Assembly (NCBI GenBank): GCA_046350655.1
Contig: JAXMAB010000007.1
Location: 186,001-250,000 of the forward strand
Direction of reading: 5' to 3'
Length of the DNA stretch: 64,000 nt
DNA from: JAEUHO01 sp046350655
GTDB taxonomy: Bacteria > Planctomycetota > PLA2 > JAEUHO01
Part shown: positions 16,723 through 25,875 of the stretch, one piece after another
Position numbering within the stretch: position 1 is the first letter of the stretch
Layout of the letters: every line of letters starts with the position of its first letter
Notes under the pieces: model-generated
The model's database searches: none
Seen by the model: the letters and a program-made list of their open reading frames with translations, nothing else
What the model was told of the DNA's origin: nothing
Program-made: the position numbers and the translations under genes

Positions 16723-19212
16723 TCAGCGGGCCCGGAGCCGCAAGGTGACGCGAGGCCCGGGCGCGGTCACGGTCACGTCCCCTTCCCCGGGTGCCGTCAC
16801 GCAGGCCGGATGCTCCGCCCACAGCCGCACCGGCCGGTCGCCGGGCAGGGTGAAGCGGACCCACGTCTGCCCGCGGATCTCGCCGCCCGCCCGCGGGAAG
16901 ACGAGGCCCTCGGCCTCCCGCCGGACGACGAGTTCCGTGGCCTCGACGCCGGACGGGAGCTCGACCTCGACCTGCACGTCGCGGAGATGCCGCAGGTCGA
17001 GCCGCAGCCGCGCGAGCCGCCCCGCCTCCACGCGCACGCTCTCGCTGACGCAACCGGACCCATCGTCCCGCAGACGCCACGTGCCGGCCGCGACGTCGTC
17101 CACGCGCACGATGCCCCCCGCGCCGGCGTCGGGTCGGACCACGACGAAGCCTCGGTGGAAGCCTCCGTCGTCGTCCCGCCGCTCCGGCAGCCAGGCTGGG
17201 TACCGGTCTCCGAGCCCGGGGACGTCGAGGTCGAGGCTGCCGGCGGGTCGCATCTCGAGCCGCGCCTCGAGCACGCCCGGCGCGTCGGCGGGCTTGAACG
17301 TGGCGTACGCGGTCGCATGGCCCGGCGCCGAGCCGACGACGAACAACCGGCGCACGCCCGTCGGTCGCCGCAGGCGGAAGCGCACGGTGCCGGACGTCGC
17401 GTCCCACGTCGCATCGGGCAGGTCGGCGCGATCGCGCGTGGCGGGTGCCAGCCCCGCGACGACGTCGAGGCCGGGCGGAAACGCGGGCCGCCCGCCGACC
17501 GTCACCGTGAGCCGCGCCTCGACGAAGCCGGGGAGCACGAACGCCACCTCCGACGGCGGCGGCGTCCCGTCGAGGGGCGCCACCAGTTCCCCCTCGAACT
17601 CGCCGTGCCGCACGATCTCGACCAACGCGCCGCCGGACTCGACGACGACCCGAGCCCCCACGTCCACGTCGGCGAACCTCGCGACGCCATCGGCGCCCGT
17701 CCGCATCCACGCCACCCGCTGCCCGGACGACTCGACGATCACCGGCACGCCCGCGGCCGCGGCGCCGTCTTCCTCGCGCACGATCACGCGCACGGTGCGC
17801 CCGCGGCGGAAGTCGACGCGTGATGCGTCGAGACGGCCCGTCCGCCCGTCGGGCAGCCGCGCGCGACCGAACATCGCATCGTGCCTGTGCCGCAGCCCGC
17901 CGATCACGAGCGCGCCGCCGTCCACGCGGCCGTTCGCGACGGGCGCGCCCTGGTCACCCCAGAAGCCCCGGCCGTCCCCCCACACCGCCTCGAACGTCAC
18001 GGGCGTCCCGTCCGGAGGTGGCGGTCCGTCCTCGAACACGGCCTCGCGGCGCACCTCGAGCACGGCCGCCGGAACTTCGATCTCCAGGGCGTCGACGTCG
18101 GGTGGGAGCGGCACCGACGACCGCCACGACGGCCACTTCCAGCGGTCGCCGACGACGGTCAGTGCGGCCCACGCGCCCGCCGGCATCGCGGGAAGCGTCG
18201 TCGTCCCGTCCGGGCCCGTCGGCGCGACGGGCCACGGGTCGTCCCACGGGTCCTCGCCGGACTCGCCCGTCTCCGACGTCTCGACGCCGAGGCGCACCCC
18301 CGCGAGCGGCGCGCGCGTCGCCGCATCGATCACCGTCACGCGCACGTCGCGCGCGCGAGAGAGCGGCACCTCGAGCGCGACGTCGCCGTCCGCCGCGGCC
18401 TCCACGCGCCCGCGGCGAGGCCCGTCCGCGCGCGCGAGCACCGCCACATCGCCCGCGGGCACCGACGGGAACACGGCGAGGCCCTCGGCGTCCGTCGTCG
18501 CGTGGGCCACCCACCCGACGAACTTCGGCCGTCCCGACGTCGTCCCCGCGTCGAATCGCCGCACGTCGCGCGGATTCGCGACGGCGAGGTGGACCGACGC
18601 GCCGCCCACGGGCCGCCCCGCGTCCACGACGCGCACCGCCACCCGCACCCCCGCCGCCAGCACGAGGTCGCCGACGTCGAACCGGCGTTCGCCGCGGATC
18701 GGCGTGGGCAGGGTCCTCGCGGCGACGCGCCCGCCGGACTCGGCCGCCACCGCGATCCGCAGCGGCGCCGGTCCGCCGTCCTTCACCTCGGCGTCGAACC
18801 GACCGTCCCCGCCGCTGCGGACCTCCACGGGCCCGACGCCGCTCACCTCGACCCGCACGGCCGCGTCCCCGACCGGCCGTCGCGTCTCGTCGACGACCCG
18901 CCCCCGCACGCGCACCGCGCGCCCGACCTCGTCGGGATCGACGGTGGCGTCCGCGATCGCGGTCCCGTCCGGCGACCCGATCCCCCGCGCGGGGACCGCG
19001 AGGCCCGGCGCGCGTTCCTCGCCGGACGCCGGCGGCCGGGCCTCGCGGTCCGGAGGATCGCCGGCTGCGTCCCCTTCGGGTGCGCGGGTCGCGGTGAGCC
19101 GCCCGATCGCGAACACGAGGAGCGCGAGCGCGACGATCGCGGCGACGACCCGGAGCCCGGGCACGCGCCGAACGGGCGGAGCGGTCGTCGGCGTCGGCGG
19201 CGCGGGCGTCAC
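16723..19212 (-). CDS. Membrane-anchored protein with carboxypeptidase-regulatory-like repeats
   Basis: 829 residues. One N-terminal hydrophobic anchor (LRVVAAIVALALLVFAIGRL, about residues 18-37) is followed by a Pro/Arg linker and then by many beta-sandwich units of the CarboxypepD_reg type: repeated 'VRGRVVDETRRPVGDAAVRVEV', 'VRVTVIDAATRAPLAGVRLGVE', 'VRVIVREEDGAAAAGVPVIVE' strands with TDAEGLAVFPSVPAG and GPDGTTTLPAMPAGAW turns. It should face the periplasm; a structural or binding role is likely and no catalytic motif is seen. The linker is encoded by an inverted pair of dispersed repeats (18997-19008, 19036-19047) and another core lies at the 3' end (16749-16760). GTG 19212 follows CATACT by 6 nt. 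Confidence 0.75.
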   Translation of the reverse strand: MTPAPPTPTTAPPVRRVPGLRVVAAIVALALLVFAIGRLTATRAPEGDAAGDPPDREARPPASGEERAPGLAVPARGIGSPDGTAIADATVDPDEVGRAVRVRGRVVDETRRPVGDAAVRVEVSGVGPVEVRSGGDGRFDAEVKDGGPAPLRIAVAAESGGRVAARTLPTPIRGERRFDVGDLVLAAGVRVAVRVVDAGRPVGGASVHLAVANPRDVRRFDAGTTSGRPKFVGWVAHATTDAEGLAVFPSVPAGDVAVLARADGPRRGRVEAAADGDVALEVPLSRARDVRVTVIDAATRAPLAGVRLGVETSETGESGEDPWDDPWPVAPTGPDGTTTLPAMPAGAWAALTVVGDRWKWPSWRSSVPLPPDVDALEIEVPAAVLEVRREAVFEDGPPPPDGTPVTFEAVWGDGRGFWGDQGAPVANGRVDGGALVIGGLRHRHDAMFGRARLPDGRTGRLDASRVDFRRGRTVRVIVREEDGAAAAGVPVIVESSGQRVAWMRTGADGVARFADVDVGARVVVESGGALVEIVRHGEFEGELVAPLDGTPPPSEVAFVLPGFVEARLTVTVGGRPAFPPGLDVVAGLAPATRDRADLPDATWDATSGTVRFRLRRPTGVRRLFVVGSAPGHATAYATFKPADAPGVLEARLEMRPAGSLDLDVPGLGDRYPAWLPERRDDDGGFHRGFVVVRPDAGAGGIVRVDDVAAGTWRLRDDGSGCVSESVRVEAGRLARLRLDLRHLRDVQVEVELPSGVEATELVVRREAEGLVFPRAGGEIRGQTWVRFTLPGDRPVRLWAEHPACVTAPGEGDVTVTAPGPRVTLRLRAR
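18991..19052. repeat. Inverted pair of dispersed repeats inside a coding linker
   Basis: Exact core at 18997-19008 and its exact reverse complement at 19036-19047, separated by 27 nt. Both encode part of the post-anchor linker (REARPP and PGLAVPARG) of the membrane-anchored repeat protein. Confidence 0.85.
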
Positions 19213-19218
19213 GTCCCC

Positions 19219-19224
19219 AGTATG
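19219..19224 (-). promoter_or_regulatory. -10 element (CATACT) of a probably leaderless mRNA
   Basis: CATACT on the minus strand ends 6 nt before GTG 19212. It departs from TA(C/G)NNT in its first and third bases but keeps the spacing. Confidence 0.4.
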
Positions 19225-19291
19225 CCCGACGACGCGCGCACCTTCCCCCCGGCCCTCGTCCGAAACACCGTGTTTCGCCGCGATCGGCGCG

Positions 19292-21703
19292 TCAGGTGGC
19301 GTGGTATGCGCGCGGCGCGATGTGCCGCACGTTCGGCGCACCGCCACGAGCGGCCATGAGCCGCACGCGGGGCGCCGTCGTGCGCCCGCCGGGCGTCATG
19401 CGCGCGAACCCGCGCAGGAACAGCCACGGCTCGACGTGCTCGACGAGCGACCGAGGCGTCGTGCCCATCACCCGCGCCAGGCGCGACAGCGGGACCGGCA
19501 TCGGGCTCTCGCGCAGCACCGCCAGGTACCGCTGCTCGCCCGCGTCGAGGCCGTTGGCGTCGTAGCCCAGCCCGGAGAGCGTCCGCTCGACGCCCGAGAC
19601 GTCCAGCCGCATCTCCCCGTCCGCGGCCGCGTCGTCGAGCGCCCGCTCCAGCAGCCGCAGCGCCTCCCGCGGCGTGCCCCGAGCGGCCTCCGCGAGCCGG
19701 CGCGCGCCTTCCGGCGTCGCCTCCGCGCCCTCGCGCGCCGCGGCGTCTCGCACGACGGCGGCCAGGGCGTCGGCGTCGTAGTGCACCAACGTCTCGCGCA
19801 ATCCGAAGCGGCTCCGCAACGCCGGCGGGATCGCCCCTTCGTCGGTCGTCGCGGCCACCAGCGTGAACGACGGCAGCTTCAGCGCGATGCGCCGGGCCGT
19901 CACGCCGTCCGACAGCACGAGCGAGAGCCGGTGCTCCGCCATCGCCTCGAGCAGCACCTCGAGCAGGGCGCGCGGGAGCGCGTGCGCCTCGTCGAGGAAC
20001 AGGACGCTCCCCTCGGCGAGCCCCGCCAGCAGGCGCACCCAAGTCGCGCGGTCGGTGACGAGCGGCGCCGACACCTCGGCGATGGACCGGCCGGCCGCCA
20101 CCGCGATGCCGCGCGCCAGCGTGCTCTTGCCGGTGCCCGCGGGGCCCGTGAGCAGCACGTGCGGGAAGCGCTTCCCCCGGGCGCGCGCGCCCTCGGCCAC
20201 CCGCGTGAGTCGCGCGACGCGTTCCTCCTGGCCGACGAGCCCGGCGAACGCCGTGTCCGCCGGCGCGGGCGGCGCGGCGTCGGGCGCGGGCGCCTCGATC
20301 GGCGTCCCCGCCTCGAAGCGCAGGCTCCCCTGCTCGCCGCGCTCGCGTACCAGGTGCGCGTGCCGTCGCCACCACGAGGCGTCGACCTCCGCGGGCATCG
20401 ACGTCAGCGTCACCGCAGGGACGGACTCACACCCGCTCGACGGGGCCGAAGGCGGCGGCACGAGGCTCCCCATCTCGGAACGGGGCGCCTCGAGACGGTA
20501 CGCCTCGAGGGCCCCGACCTGCTCGGCCCCCTCGAGCGGGCGGCCTGCGGCGTCGACGAAGCGCGCGACATCGGCCGACGATCCCTCGATCACGAGCAGT
20601 CCCGCGTGGACGAGCCCGTGGCACCGCGAGCAGAGCGTGATCAGGTTCTCGTTCAGCGTGCGCCCGCCGTGCGAGCGGAACTCCACGTGGTGCACCATCA
20701 GCGACCATCGCGAGCGGCAGGAGCGGCAGCGATGCCCGTCGCGCCGCAGGACGCTCCGACGCAGCCGCGGCGGCGTCTTGACGTCGTGCGCGCGGTGGTC
20801 GTGGTCGTCCCGTCCGCCCATCCTCGAACCGGCGACGTGGTGATTGCGCACGCCGGCGTCGCAGCGCACCGACTCGGACGCCGCGCCCTCGCCGCCCGGG
20901 CCGCCCGCGTCGAGCGGGAACAGCCCGTCCTCGGTCGAGACCAGCAGCGGGGCCCCGCGCTCCCCGGTCTCGACCAGCTGCACGCGGAAGGCCGAGGCGT
21001 CGACGCGCGTCCGGCCCGGGACGCTGCCGTCGGCCTGCGTCGCGAGGAACTGGTCGAGGAGCGTGTCGAGCAGCGCCGCGACGTCCACCTCGCGGCCCAG
21101 CTCGGCCCCGAGGCGACGCTGCGCCTGTTCGAGCTTCGCGTACACCAGCGAGCCGACGGACGCGCTCACGGGGAAGCGGATCTCGGGCAGGCCCTTCTCG
21201 TCGCCCGGCGCCCGCGGTGCGGCGCCTTCCCGCGATCGCGCCGCGAGCAGCGCCAGCGCCCGGGCGTCGAGCGCGAGCGCGCGCTCGAGCCAGGCCGCCT
21301 CGTGTTCAGGCGTGGCCATGCGCGCGACGATCAGGACCTTGGCCCACCCGAGGCGCCCCTCGCAGAAGGCGCGGTCGAGCTCGCGCAGCTCGAGGAGCTT
21401 CGCGCCGACCCGCACCAGTTCCGCGACGCGCCGCCGGTCGAGCCCCAGCCGGGCCTCGGCGTAGTGCGCCGTGCTGCCGTGCCCGGTCGTCTGGTAGAGC
21501 CGCCGCTGGTCCATCTCGACCAGGTAGAAGGCGAGCACGCGCCGGCCGGTCTCTTCGTGCCGGGCCGCCCGCGCCAGGCGCCGGCACACCTCGTCGGCGG
21601 TGAGCCCGGGGCGCATCTCGACGGGGTCGGCCGGCGGGGGCCGGGGGGCTCCGAAAGCAGGCGTCGCGGGGTCCATGGCGGGAACCAGGGCGGCGTGCGA
21701 CAT
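19292..21703 (-). CDS. DUF222-like/HNH endonuclease fused to a RuvB-type AAA+ motor
   Basis: 803 residues with two recognisable halves. Residues 30-165 resemble the helical region before HNH domains in DUF222/13E12-like proteins (LYQTTGHGSTAHYAEARLG, FCEGRLGWAKVLIVARMATPEHE). An HNH domain follows near 325-365: CRSCRSRWSLMVHHVEFRSHGG, NLITLCSRCHGLVH. After a linker, residues 480-800 look like RuvB: GLVGQEERVARL, Walker A LLTGPAGTGKSTLA (about 522), Walker B VLFLDEAHALP (about 569), sensor VAATTDEGAIPPALRSRFGL and the winged-helix tail GLDAGEQRYLAVL...VEPWLFLRGFARMTPGGR. RuvB drives Holliday-junction branch migration; HNH enzymes nick or cut DNA. Together they suggest junction processing or a defence/mobility nuclease. 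An SOS-like box sits in the leader. ATG 21703 starts the first conserved segment. Confidence 0.85.
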   Translation of the reverse strand: MSHAALVPAMDPATPAFGAPRPPPADPVEMRPGLTADEVCRRLARAARHEETGRRVLAFYLVEMDQRRLYQTTGHGSTAHYAEARLGLDRRRVAELVRVGAKLLELRELDRAFCEGRLGWAKVLIVARMATPEHEAAWLERALALDARALALLAARSREGAAPRAPGDEKGLPEIRFPVSASVGSLVYAKLEQAQRRLGAELGREVDVAALLDTLLDQFLATQADGSVPGRTRVDASAFRVQLVETGERGAPLLVSTEDGLFPLDAGGPGGEGAASESVRCDAGVRNHHVAGSRMGGRDDHDHRAHDVKTPPRLRRSVLRRDGHRCRSCRSRWSLMVHHVEFRSHGGRTLNENLITLCSRCHGLVHAGLLVIEGSSADVARFVDAAGRPLEGAEQVGALEAYRLEAPRSEMGSLVPPPSAPSSGCESVPAVTLTSMPAEVDASWWRRHAHLVRERGEQGSLRFEAGTPIEAPAPDAAPPAPADTAFAGLVGQEERVARLTRVAEGARARGKRFPHVLLTGPAGTGKSTLARGIAVAAGRSIAEVSAPLVTDRATWVRLLAGLAEGSVLFLDEAHALPRALLEVLLEAMAEHRLSLVLSDGVTARRIALKLPSFTLVAATTDEGAIPPALRSRFGLRETLVHYDADALAAVVRDAAAREGAEATPEGARRLAEAARGTPREALRLLERALDDAAADGEMRLDVSGVERTLSGLGYDANGLDAGEQRYLAVLRESPMPVPLSRLARVMGTTPRSLVEHVEPWLFLRGFARMTPGGRTTAPRVRLMAARGGAPNVRHIAPRAYHAT

Positions 21704-21724
21704 GACGAGGAGTCCGAAGCGGTC

Positions 21725-21739
21725 GTTCGTAGGTTGTTC
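21725..21739 (-). promoter_or_regulatory. SOS-like operator (GAAC-N7-GAAC) for the HNH-RuvB gene
   Basis: Minus-strand GAAC, seven bases, GAAC, each preceded by ACG, forms a direct repeat with an 11-base period. It lies between the TAGGAT -10 (21742-21747) and ATG 21703. GAAC-N7-GAAC is the LexA box form known from Alphaproteobacteria; its use in this organism is inferred. The target being a RuvB-type gene supports a damage-response reading. Confidence 0.45.
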
Positions 21740-21741
21740 GT

Positions 21742-21747
21742 ATCCTA
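21742..21747 (-). promoter_or_regulatory. -10 element (TAGGAT) for the HNH-RuvB gene
   Basis: TAGGAT on the minus strand lies 38 nt before ATG 21703, with the SOS-like repeat immediately downstream. Confidence 0.45.
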
Positions 21748-22448
21748 CACGGGGCCACCGACAGGGCGCTCCCACCCGCATGCCGACGCGGGGCGCGACC
21801 GATGGGGCGCCGATCCGTGGACCCGGCGGTGGAGGTCGGCCGTCCGCGCGGCCGCCGACGTCGAAGCCGGGGGCGGCGGAGCCCTGGGACCGCGGGTGTC
21901 CCGGTCTCAAGGGCTGTGAGGAGATCGCCTTCGCGCGGTTCTTGGGGCCCGCCCCCCCGAGAACCCGCTCGGCGTGCGGGCCTTGCGGGCCCGCGCTTCG
22001 CGGCCGTGAAAGAACTTCCGATTCCATCACAGCCACTCCGCCGGCCGCGTGGACCGCGTTCAGCGTGCCGCCGCCGGCGAGCAGGTCCGCTTCGGAGCAC
22101 GGCGGCCCGACGGTGCCTCGCGGGCGCCTCCGGAGGACGAACGGCCCGACCCCCGCACCAGACTCGGCCCGACCGGCGCTGCGACCCACCCTCGCCACCG
22201 TCGGTGCGGCGGGACGGAATCGGCGCGCAAGAGCGCCAACCGTCCGTCGGCTCCGACGCGGCCGATGAACGCCGAGCGCGCCCACAGGAGTGAACCGTAT
22301 CCGGCGATGCCTGGCTCGACCTGTCCCCGTACACGAGGTCGGCCGACGACCACGCCGCGCATCGAACGGAGGCCCGCATCCGTGGGGTGGGTCGCAACCG
22401 ACCGGCCTGCTTCCCGAGATGCGCTGCGCGACGATCGACCCCTCGTCG
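21748..22448. other. About 700 bases without a supportable gene
   Basis: Only short overlapping frames with Arg/Pro/Gly-biased translations occur here, with no recognisable domain and no TA(C/G)NNT hexamer at leaderless spacing. I see no dispersed repeat core either. It may be degraded sequence between the HNH-RuvB gene and the outer-membrane-like gene. Confidence 0.5.
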
Positions 22449-23639
22449 TCAGAACTGGATGCCCAGTCCGACGCTGACACGGTGGACGAACTCGAAACTC
22501 GGCGCGGCGTCACCTTGCTCGTACAGGACGTCGAGGCTCACGTTGGCATTGAAGGGGAGGTGGGCGCCGGCCGCGACGTGCTCGAAGAGCTGGTCCTCCT
22601 CCGCGAAGGACCATCGGCCGGTCCACTCGACGAAGAGATGCGGCAGGATCGACGGGATCTCGCCGGAGCCCTCGTCGACACCCGGCCCGCGCAGCCCGAG
22701 AAGGCGCATCAGCGCGTCGAAGTGGACCGATGCGCGCACGGTCGTCCCGACCCGGAAGAACTCGTTGCCTCGCTCGAACGACTCGCCCTCGAGGATCGTG
22801 CTCCCGCCCTCGACGAAGAACGTTGGCTGCCAGAAGAAGCTGACGTTGGGGTCCCGCCACGGCGGCGAGACCACCCCCATGCCCAGCCGCGAGTCGACCG
22901 GGGTCGCCGACGCCTCGAACGAGAACTTCTGGATGTCGCTGTCCTGGGAACTGTCGAACTTCGCGACGCCCGAGAACGCGAGCCCCCTGACGTCCGGGTG
23001 CCAGCACTCCCCGCGCGGGCAGATCGACCCGAACGCGGTGCCGGTCGCCCCCGCCCGGATACGGAACGCGCTGGTCTCGTTCTGGTTCTGCTCCGCGGGA
23101 AGGCTCGACAGGTTGCCCTCGACCGACGCGTGGGGCCGGACCCACACCGTCGGCGAGAGGTCGTACGCCCCGGGATCGTACGAGAGGTAGAACTGCGCCC
23201 GGAACGCATCGTCGTCCTGGACCTCGTCGCGCTCGTACTCGAGTAGCGCCGGATCGCGCTTCTTCGGGCCCTCCGAGGCCCTGCGCAGGTGGAAGCCCTT
23301 CGCTGCGAGCCGGTCGAACACCGACTTCGGCTTCTCGTCCGGCTCGTCGACCGCCGTCCCGCCCTTGACCGCCGGCAGCACGCTTACGAGCTGCCCGGCC
23401 TCGAGCCAATCGTTCGGCTTCCCGGACGCCAAGAACCCCTCGAACTCCTGCGCGCCGCCGCTCTCCCCGGGCCTCGGTGGGGTCGCCAGCGCATGGAGAC
23501 GGCTGTAGTACAGCGTCCGCAGGCGGGTCGCGTCGCGCGCCGCCACGGCATCGTCGACCTCGTCGGCGCGTGCCGGCGTGCACGCCAGGCCCGTGACGAT
23601 CAGCACCACCCACGCGGCCAAGCCGAGGCGCGGGCTCAC
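22449..23639 (-). CDS. Exported outer-membrane-like beta protein
   Basis: 396 residues. The N-terminus is a signal peptide (RLGLAAWVVLIVTGLACTPARA-DEVDD). The mature part has helical N-terminal sequence (VFDRLAAKGFHLRRASEG) and then alternating beta strands: FRAQFYLSYDPGAYDL, VWVRPHASVEGNLSS, FSFEASATPVDSRLGMG, PHLFVEWTGRWSF, NANVSLDVLYEQG and the C-terminal VHRVSVGLGIQF. An aromatic C-terminal residue after alternating hydrophobics is typical of outer-membrane barrels. A transporter or structural barrel is inferred; no named family recognised. GTG 23639 overlaps the stop of the upstream small gene as GTGA. LACT before the cleavage site could also be read as a weak lipobox. Confidence 0.7.
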   Translation of the reverse strand: MSPRLGLAAWVVLIVTGLACTPARADEVDDAVAARDATRLRTLYYSRLHALATPPRPGESGGAQEFEGFLASGKPNDWLEAGQLVSVLPAVKGGTAVDEPDEKPKSVFDRLAAKGFHLRRASEGPKKRDPALLEYERDEVQDDDAFRAQFYLSYDPGAYDLSPTVWVRPHASVEGNLSSLPAEQNQNETSAFRIRAGATGTAFGSICPRGECWHPDVRGLAFSGVAKFDSSQDSDIQKFSFEASATPVDSRLGMGVVSPPWRDPNVSFFWQPTFFVEGGSTILEGESFERGNEFFRVGTTVRASVHFDALMRLLGLRGPGVDEGSGEIPSILPHLFVEWTGRWSFAEEDQLFEHVAAGAHLPFNANVSLDVLYEQGDAAPSFEFVHRVSVGLGIQF

Positions 23640-23893
23640 AGCGCACCCCAGACGATGGACTCGACGTCGCCAACCGTCGTCGCGTCTGTGAGGTCGACCG
23701 GGGGGAGCGCCGCCGACGGCGTCGACGTCGCGAGCGTCTCCCGGATCGGCCAATAGAGGAGGTTCCGTGCGATCCGACCAAGGCCGAGGTCGAACCAGAG
23801 GCTCGACTCCGCCTTCACCGGGACCCCGGTGGCTGCGCGGATCCCCCGGCGGACCGCCAACCGCACCTGCGAAAGCGTGGGCGTGGGCGCCAT
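23636..23893 (-). CDS. Small acyl-carrier-protein-like protein lacking the carrier serine
   Basis: 85 residues (ATG 23893; a longer form from GTG 23935 is possible). The layout resembles an acyl carrier protein: an N-terminal helix (LSQVRLAVRRGIRAATG), then ESSLWFDLGLG, then a helix, and TVGDVESIVW at the end, matching 'DLGLDS' and 'TVGDV' of ACPs. The position of the phosphopantetheinylated serine reads GLGRIA, so no carrier serine is present. It is translationally coupled to the outer-membrane-like protein (GTGA overlap). It may be a degenerate carrier used as a binding module, or an unrelated helical protein; the family resemblance is by eye only. Confidence 0.55.
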   Translation of the reverse strand: MAPTPTLSQVRLAVRRGIRAATGVPVKAESSLWFDLGLGRIARNLLYWPIRETLATSTPSAALPPVDLTDATTVGDVESIVWGAL

Positions 23894-24396
23894 AGACAAC
23901 TCCGACGACCCCACCACGGGGCCCAATCTGTACACACGGAGGACGACTCAAAGCCCCGCCACCGACTCCGCACGGCCGCGCCCTTCGTCACCCGTCGGCG
24001 AAGGCGTCGTCGAAGGGATGGGAAGCAGCATCTCGTCGGCGGCGCCCGCGCCCGCCTCCGGTGCGCGACTCGGGCGTCGCAGTCCTCCGCTCCACGCTCC
24101 GTCCCCCTCCACGACGTGCGGACCCCGCGCGGGCAGGGCTCGGCGAGGGTCCCCGCCGTCTCTCCCCGGTCGCCCGGCTTCGTTGGCCCGCATGGGCCAG
24201 AGCGCAGGCACGGTTTCGACGCACCGCTCGCGTCGGCGCGCGCGCCGCGTGGGTTCCCGCAGCGGGGCCCGCCCGCCTCGCCCCCAACGAGAACGGCGGA
24301 GACGGGAGGGCCCGTCTCCGCCGTGGGAGGGCTGTTCCAGGAGGGTTGGACCTGAAAACGAGCCGCGAGAGGGAGCGCCGCGGAGGGCGCGTCGGT
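23894..24396. other. About 500 bases without a supportable gene
   Basis: Contains the upstream region of the ACP-like gene, a strong hairpin at 24295-24322, and otherwise only short Arg-rich frames on both strands. No gene is supported. Confidence 0.5.
24295..24322 (-). terminator. Perfect 12-bp stem hairpin, probable terminator
   Basis: GGCGGAGACGGG and CCCGTCTCCGCC flank an AGGG loop, about 75 nt downstream of the stop of the haloperoxidase-family gene. There is no U-tract. Confidence 0.6.
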
Positions 24397-25875
24397 TCAG
24401 TTCGAGCCGTCCGTCGCGATGCGGTCGAGGACGAACGTGCCGATCGCGCGGCCGAGCGAGAGGCCGTTGTCGTTGTCGAAGCGGAAGTGGATGCCGCCGT
24501 AGAGGCGCGAGTCCTTCGCCTCGTTGGCCATCAGGGCGAGCTCGATCGCGTCGCCGGGGAAGAAGTAGCCGAGCACCTGCGACGCGGCCCCGGACGTCGA
24601 CGAGTGGCCGGAGGGGTACGTCGGGAACGGCGGCGTCGCGATGAGCGACAGGAACCCCGACTGGCCGGCCACGTCGCGGCGGATCGTCGTCACCGGGCGC
24701 TCGATGTCGTAGTGGTACTTGCACTCCCAGCACGCGATGAACGCGTCCTGCTGCGCGGCGCCGAGCGCGGCGAGCATGCGGGCGAAGCGGCACTCGTTGA
24801 GCGAGTACGAGACGCCGAGGTCGGTCGCGATCTGGTTCCAGTGGCCCGGCGGGGTGTAGGTGCCGCCGCCGTCGGCCCAGAAGAGCGCGATGTTCGTGCG
24901 CTCGGTGTTGAGCGTCTGCGCGACGGAGAGCACCTCGTTCCGCTGGAACACCCACTCGGCGGAGTTGTAGGCCGGCGGCGCGCTCGGGCGGACGAAGTCG
25001 GAGCTCGGCAGCACCCACGTGTCGACCGTGCCCCAACCGGGCAGCAGCGGCGTCGCGGCGAACGCGGGCGGCGTCGGGATCCAGCGGCCGGGGACGCCCG
25101 CGGAGACGTACGCCGCGGTGAGCGGCGCCTGGACCGCCGGGTCGCCGCCGTCCGTCGAGAGGCGCGCGAGGGCGGCGAGCGCGACCGAGTGGCCGATCGC
25201 CTGGCCCGCGGTGACGTCGCTCGGGAAGTGGACGCACGCGTCCAGGTCGGCGTCGAGCGCGGACTGGTGCAGGGCGTCCGTGGCCGCGACGTCGAGCGGG
25301 AAGAGGACGTTCATCACCTCGCGGGCGGCGGTGGCCATGGCGGCGCGCTCGCTCGCGTACGACGGGCTGTCGTGCTCGACCCCGTACGTCGCGGGCGGGT
25401 TGGGGTAGGCCGACGGGCGCGCGCGGAAGTAGGCGTACTTCGTGTCGAACGCCGAGACCATCGCGTCGTACATCGCCATCGAGACGATGGCGTAGGCACG
25501 CGAGGCGAGGGGCGGGTTGACGAGGCGCGCGGCGACCCGGCCGCGGAGGTACTCGTTCCAGCGGCGGCAGGTCCCGGCGTTCCAGAAGTCGATGTTGTTC
25601 GTCTGGGTCAGGCCGCGGGCGAGCGCGCGGGCCCGCAGCGTGTCGAGCTCCGCGGCGACGGACGCGTCGAGCGGGTTGGCGGGGGCCGCCGGGCGGATCG
25701 TCGTGACGTCCGCCACCAGCCAGGTGCGCCAGTCGCCCGCCGTGGGCTCCTCGGGCGTCAGGCTGGCGTAGCGGAGGAAGTCGTCGTTGTTCGAGTTGCC
25801 GCCGCCGCCGCACCCCGAGAGGGGCAAGGCGAGGCACGCGAAGGCGAGGAGGAGGCGGGGGGAGACGGCGCGCAT
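24397..25875 (-). CDS. Vanadium-dependent haloperoxidase/PAP2-family lipoprotein
   Basis: 492 residues. The N-terminus is a lipoprotein signal with lipobox LSGC followed by glycines. The C-terminal 150 residues carry the haloperoxidase/acid phosphatase signature in order: KYHYDIERP (about residue 390, the K...RP phosphate/vanadate-binding motif), FPTYPSGHSSTSG (about 425) and the histidine motif GGIHFRFDNDNG (about 460), preceded by helical sequence (GHWNQIATDLG; FARMLAALGAAQQDAFIACWECKY) typical of the VHPO family of planctomycetes and other bacteria. These enzymes oxidise halides with peroxide or hydrolyse phosphate esters; sequence alone does not choose. ATG 25875 starts the signal peptide; ATG 25902 is a possible upstream start. 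Confidence 0.88.
   Translation of the reverse strand: MRAVSPRLLLAFACLALPLSGCGGGGNSNNDDFLRYASLTPEEPTAGDWRTWLVADVTTIRPAAPANPLDASVAAELDTLRARALARGLTQTNNIDFWNAGTCRRWNEYLRGRVAARLVNPPLASRAYAIVSMAMYDAMVSAFDTKYAYFRARPSAYPNPPATYGVEHDSPSYASERAAMATAAREVMNVLFPLDVAATDALHQSALDADLDACVHFPSDVTAGQAIGHSVALAALARLSTDGGDPAVQAPLTAAYVSAGVPGRWIPTPPAFAATPLLPGWGTVDTWVLPSSDFVRPSAPPAYNSAEWVFQRNEVLSVAQTLNTERTNIALFWADGGGTYTPPGHWNQIATDLGVSYSLNECRFARMLAALGAAQQDAFIACWECKYHYDIERPVTTIRRDVAGQSGFLSLIATPPFPTYPSGHSSTSGAASQVLGYFFPGDAIELALMANEAKDSRLYGGIHFRFDNDNGLSLGRAIGTFVLDRIATDGSN

Noticed and set aside
21704..22448. Short frames between the HNH-RuvB gene and the outer-membrane-like gene
   Set aside because: Overlapping Arg/Pro/Gly-rich frames in several phases with no shared composition, motif or start signal; treated as non-coding.
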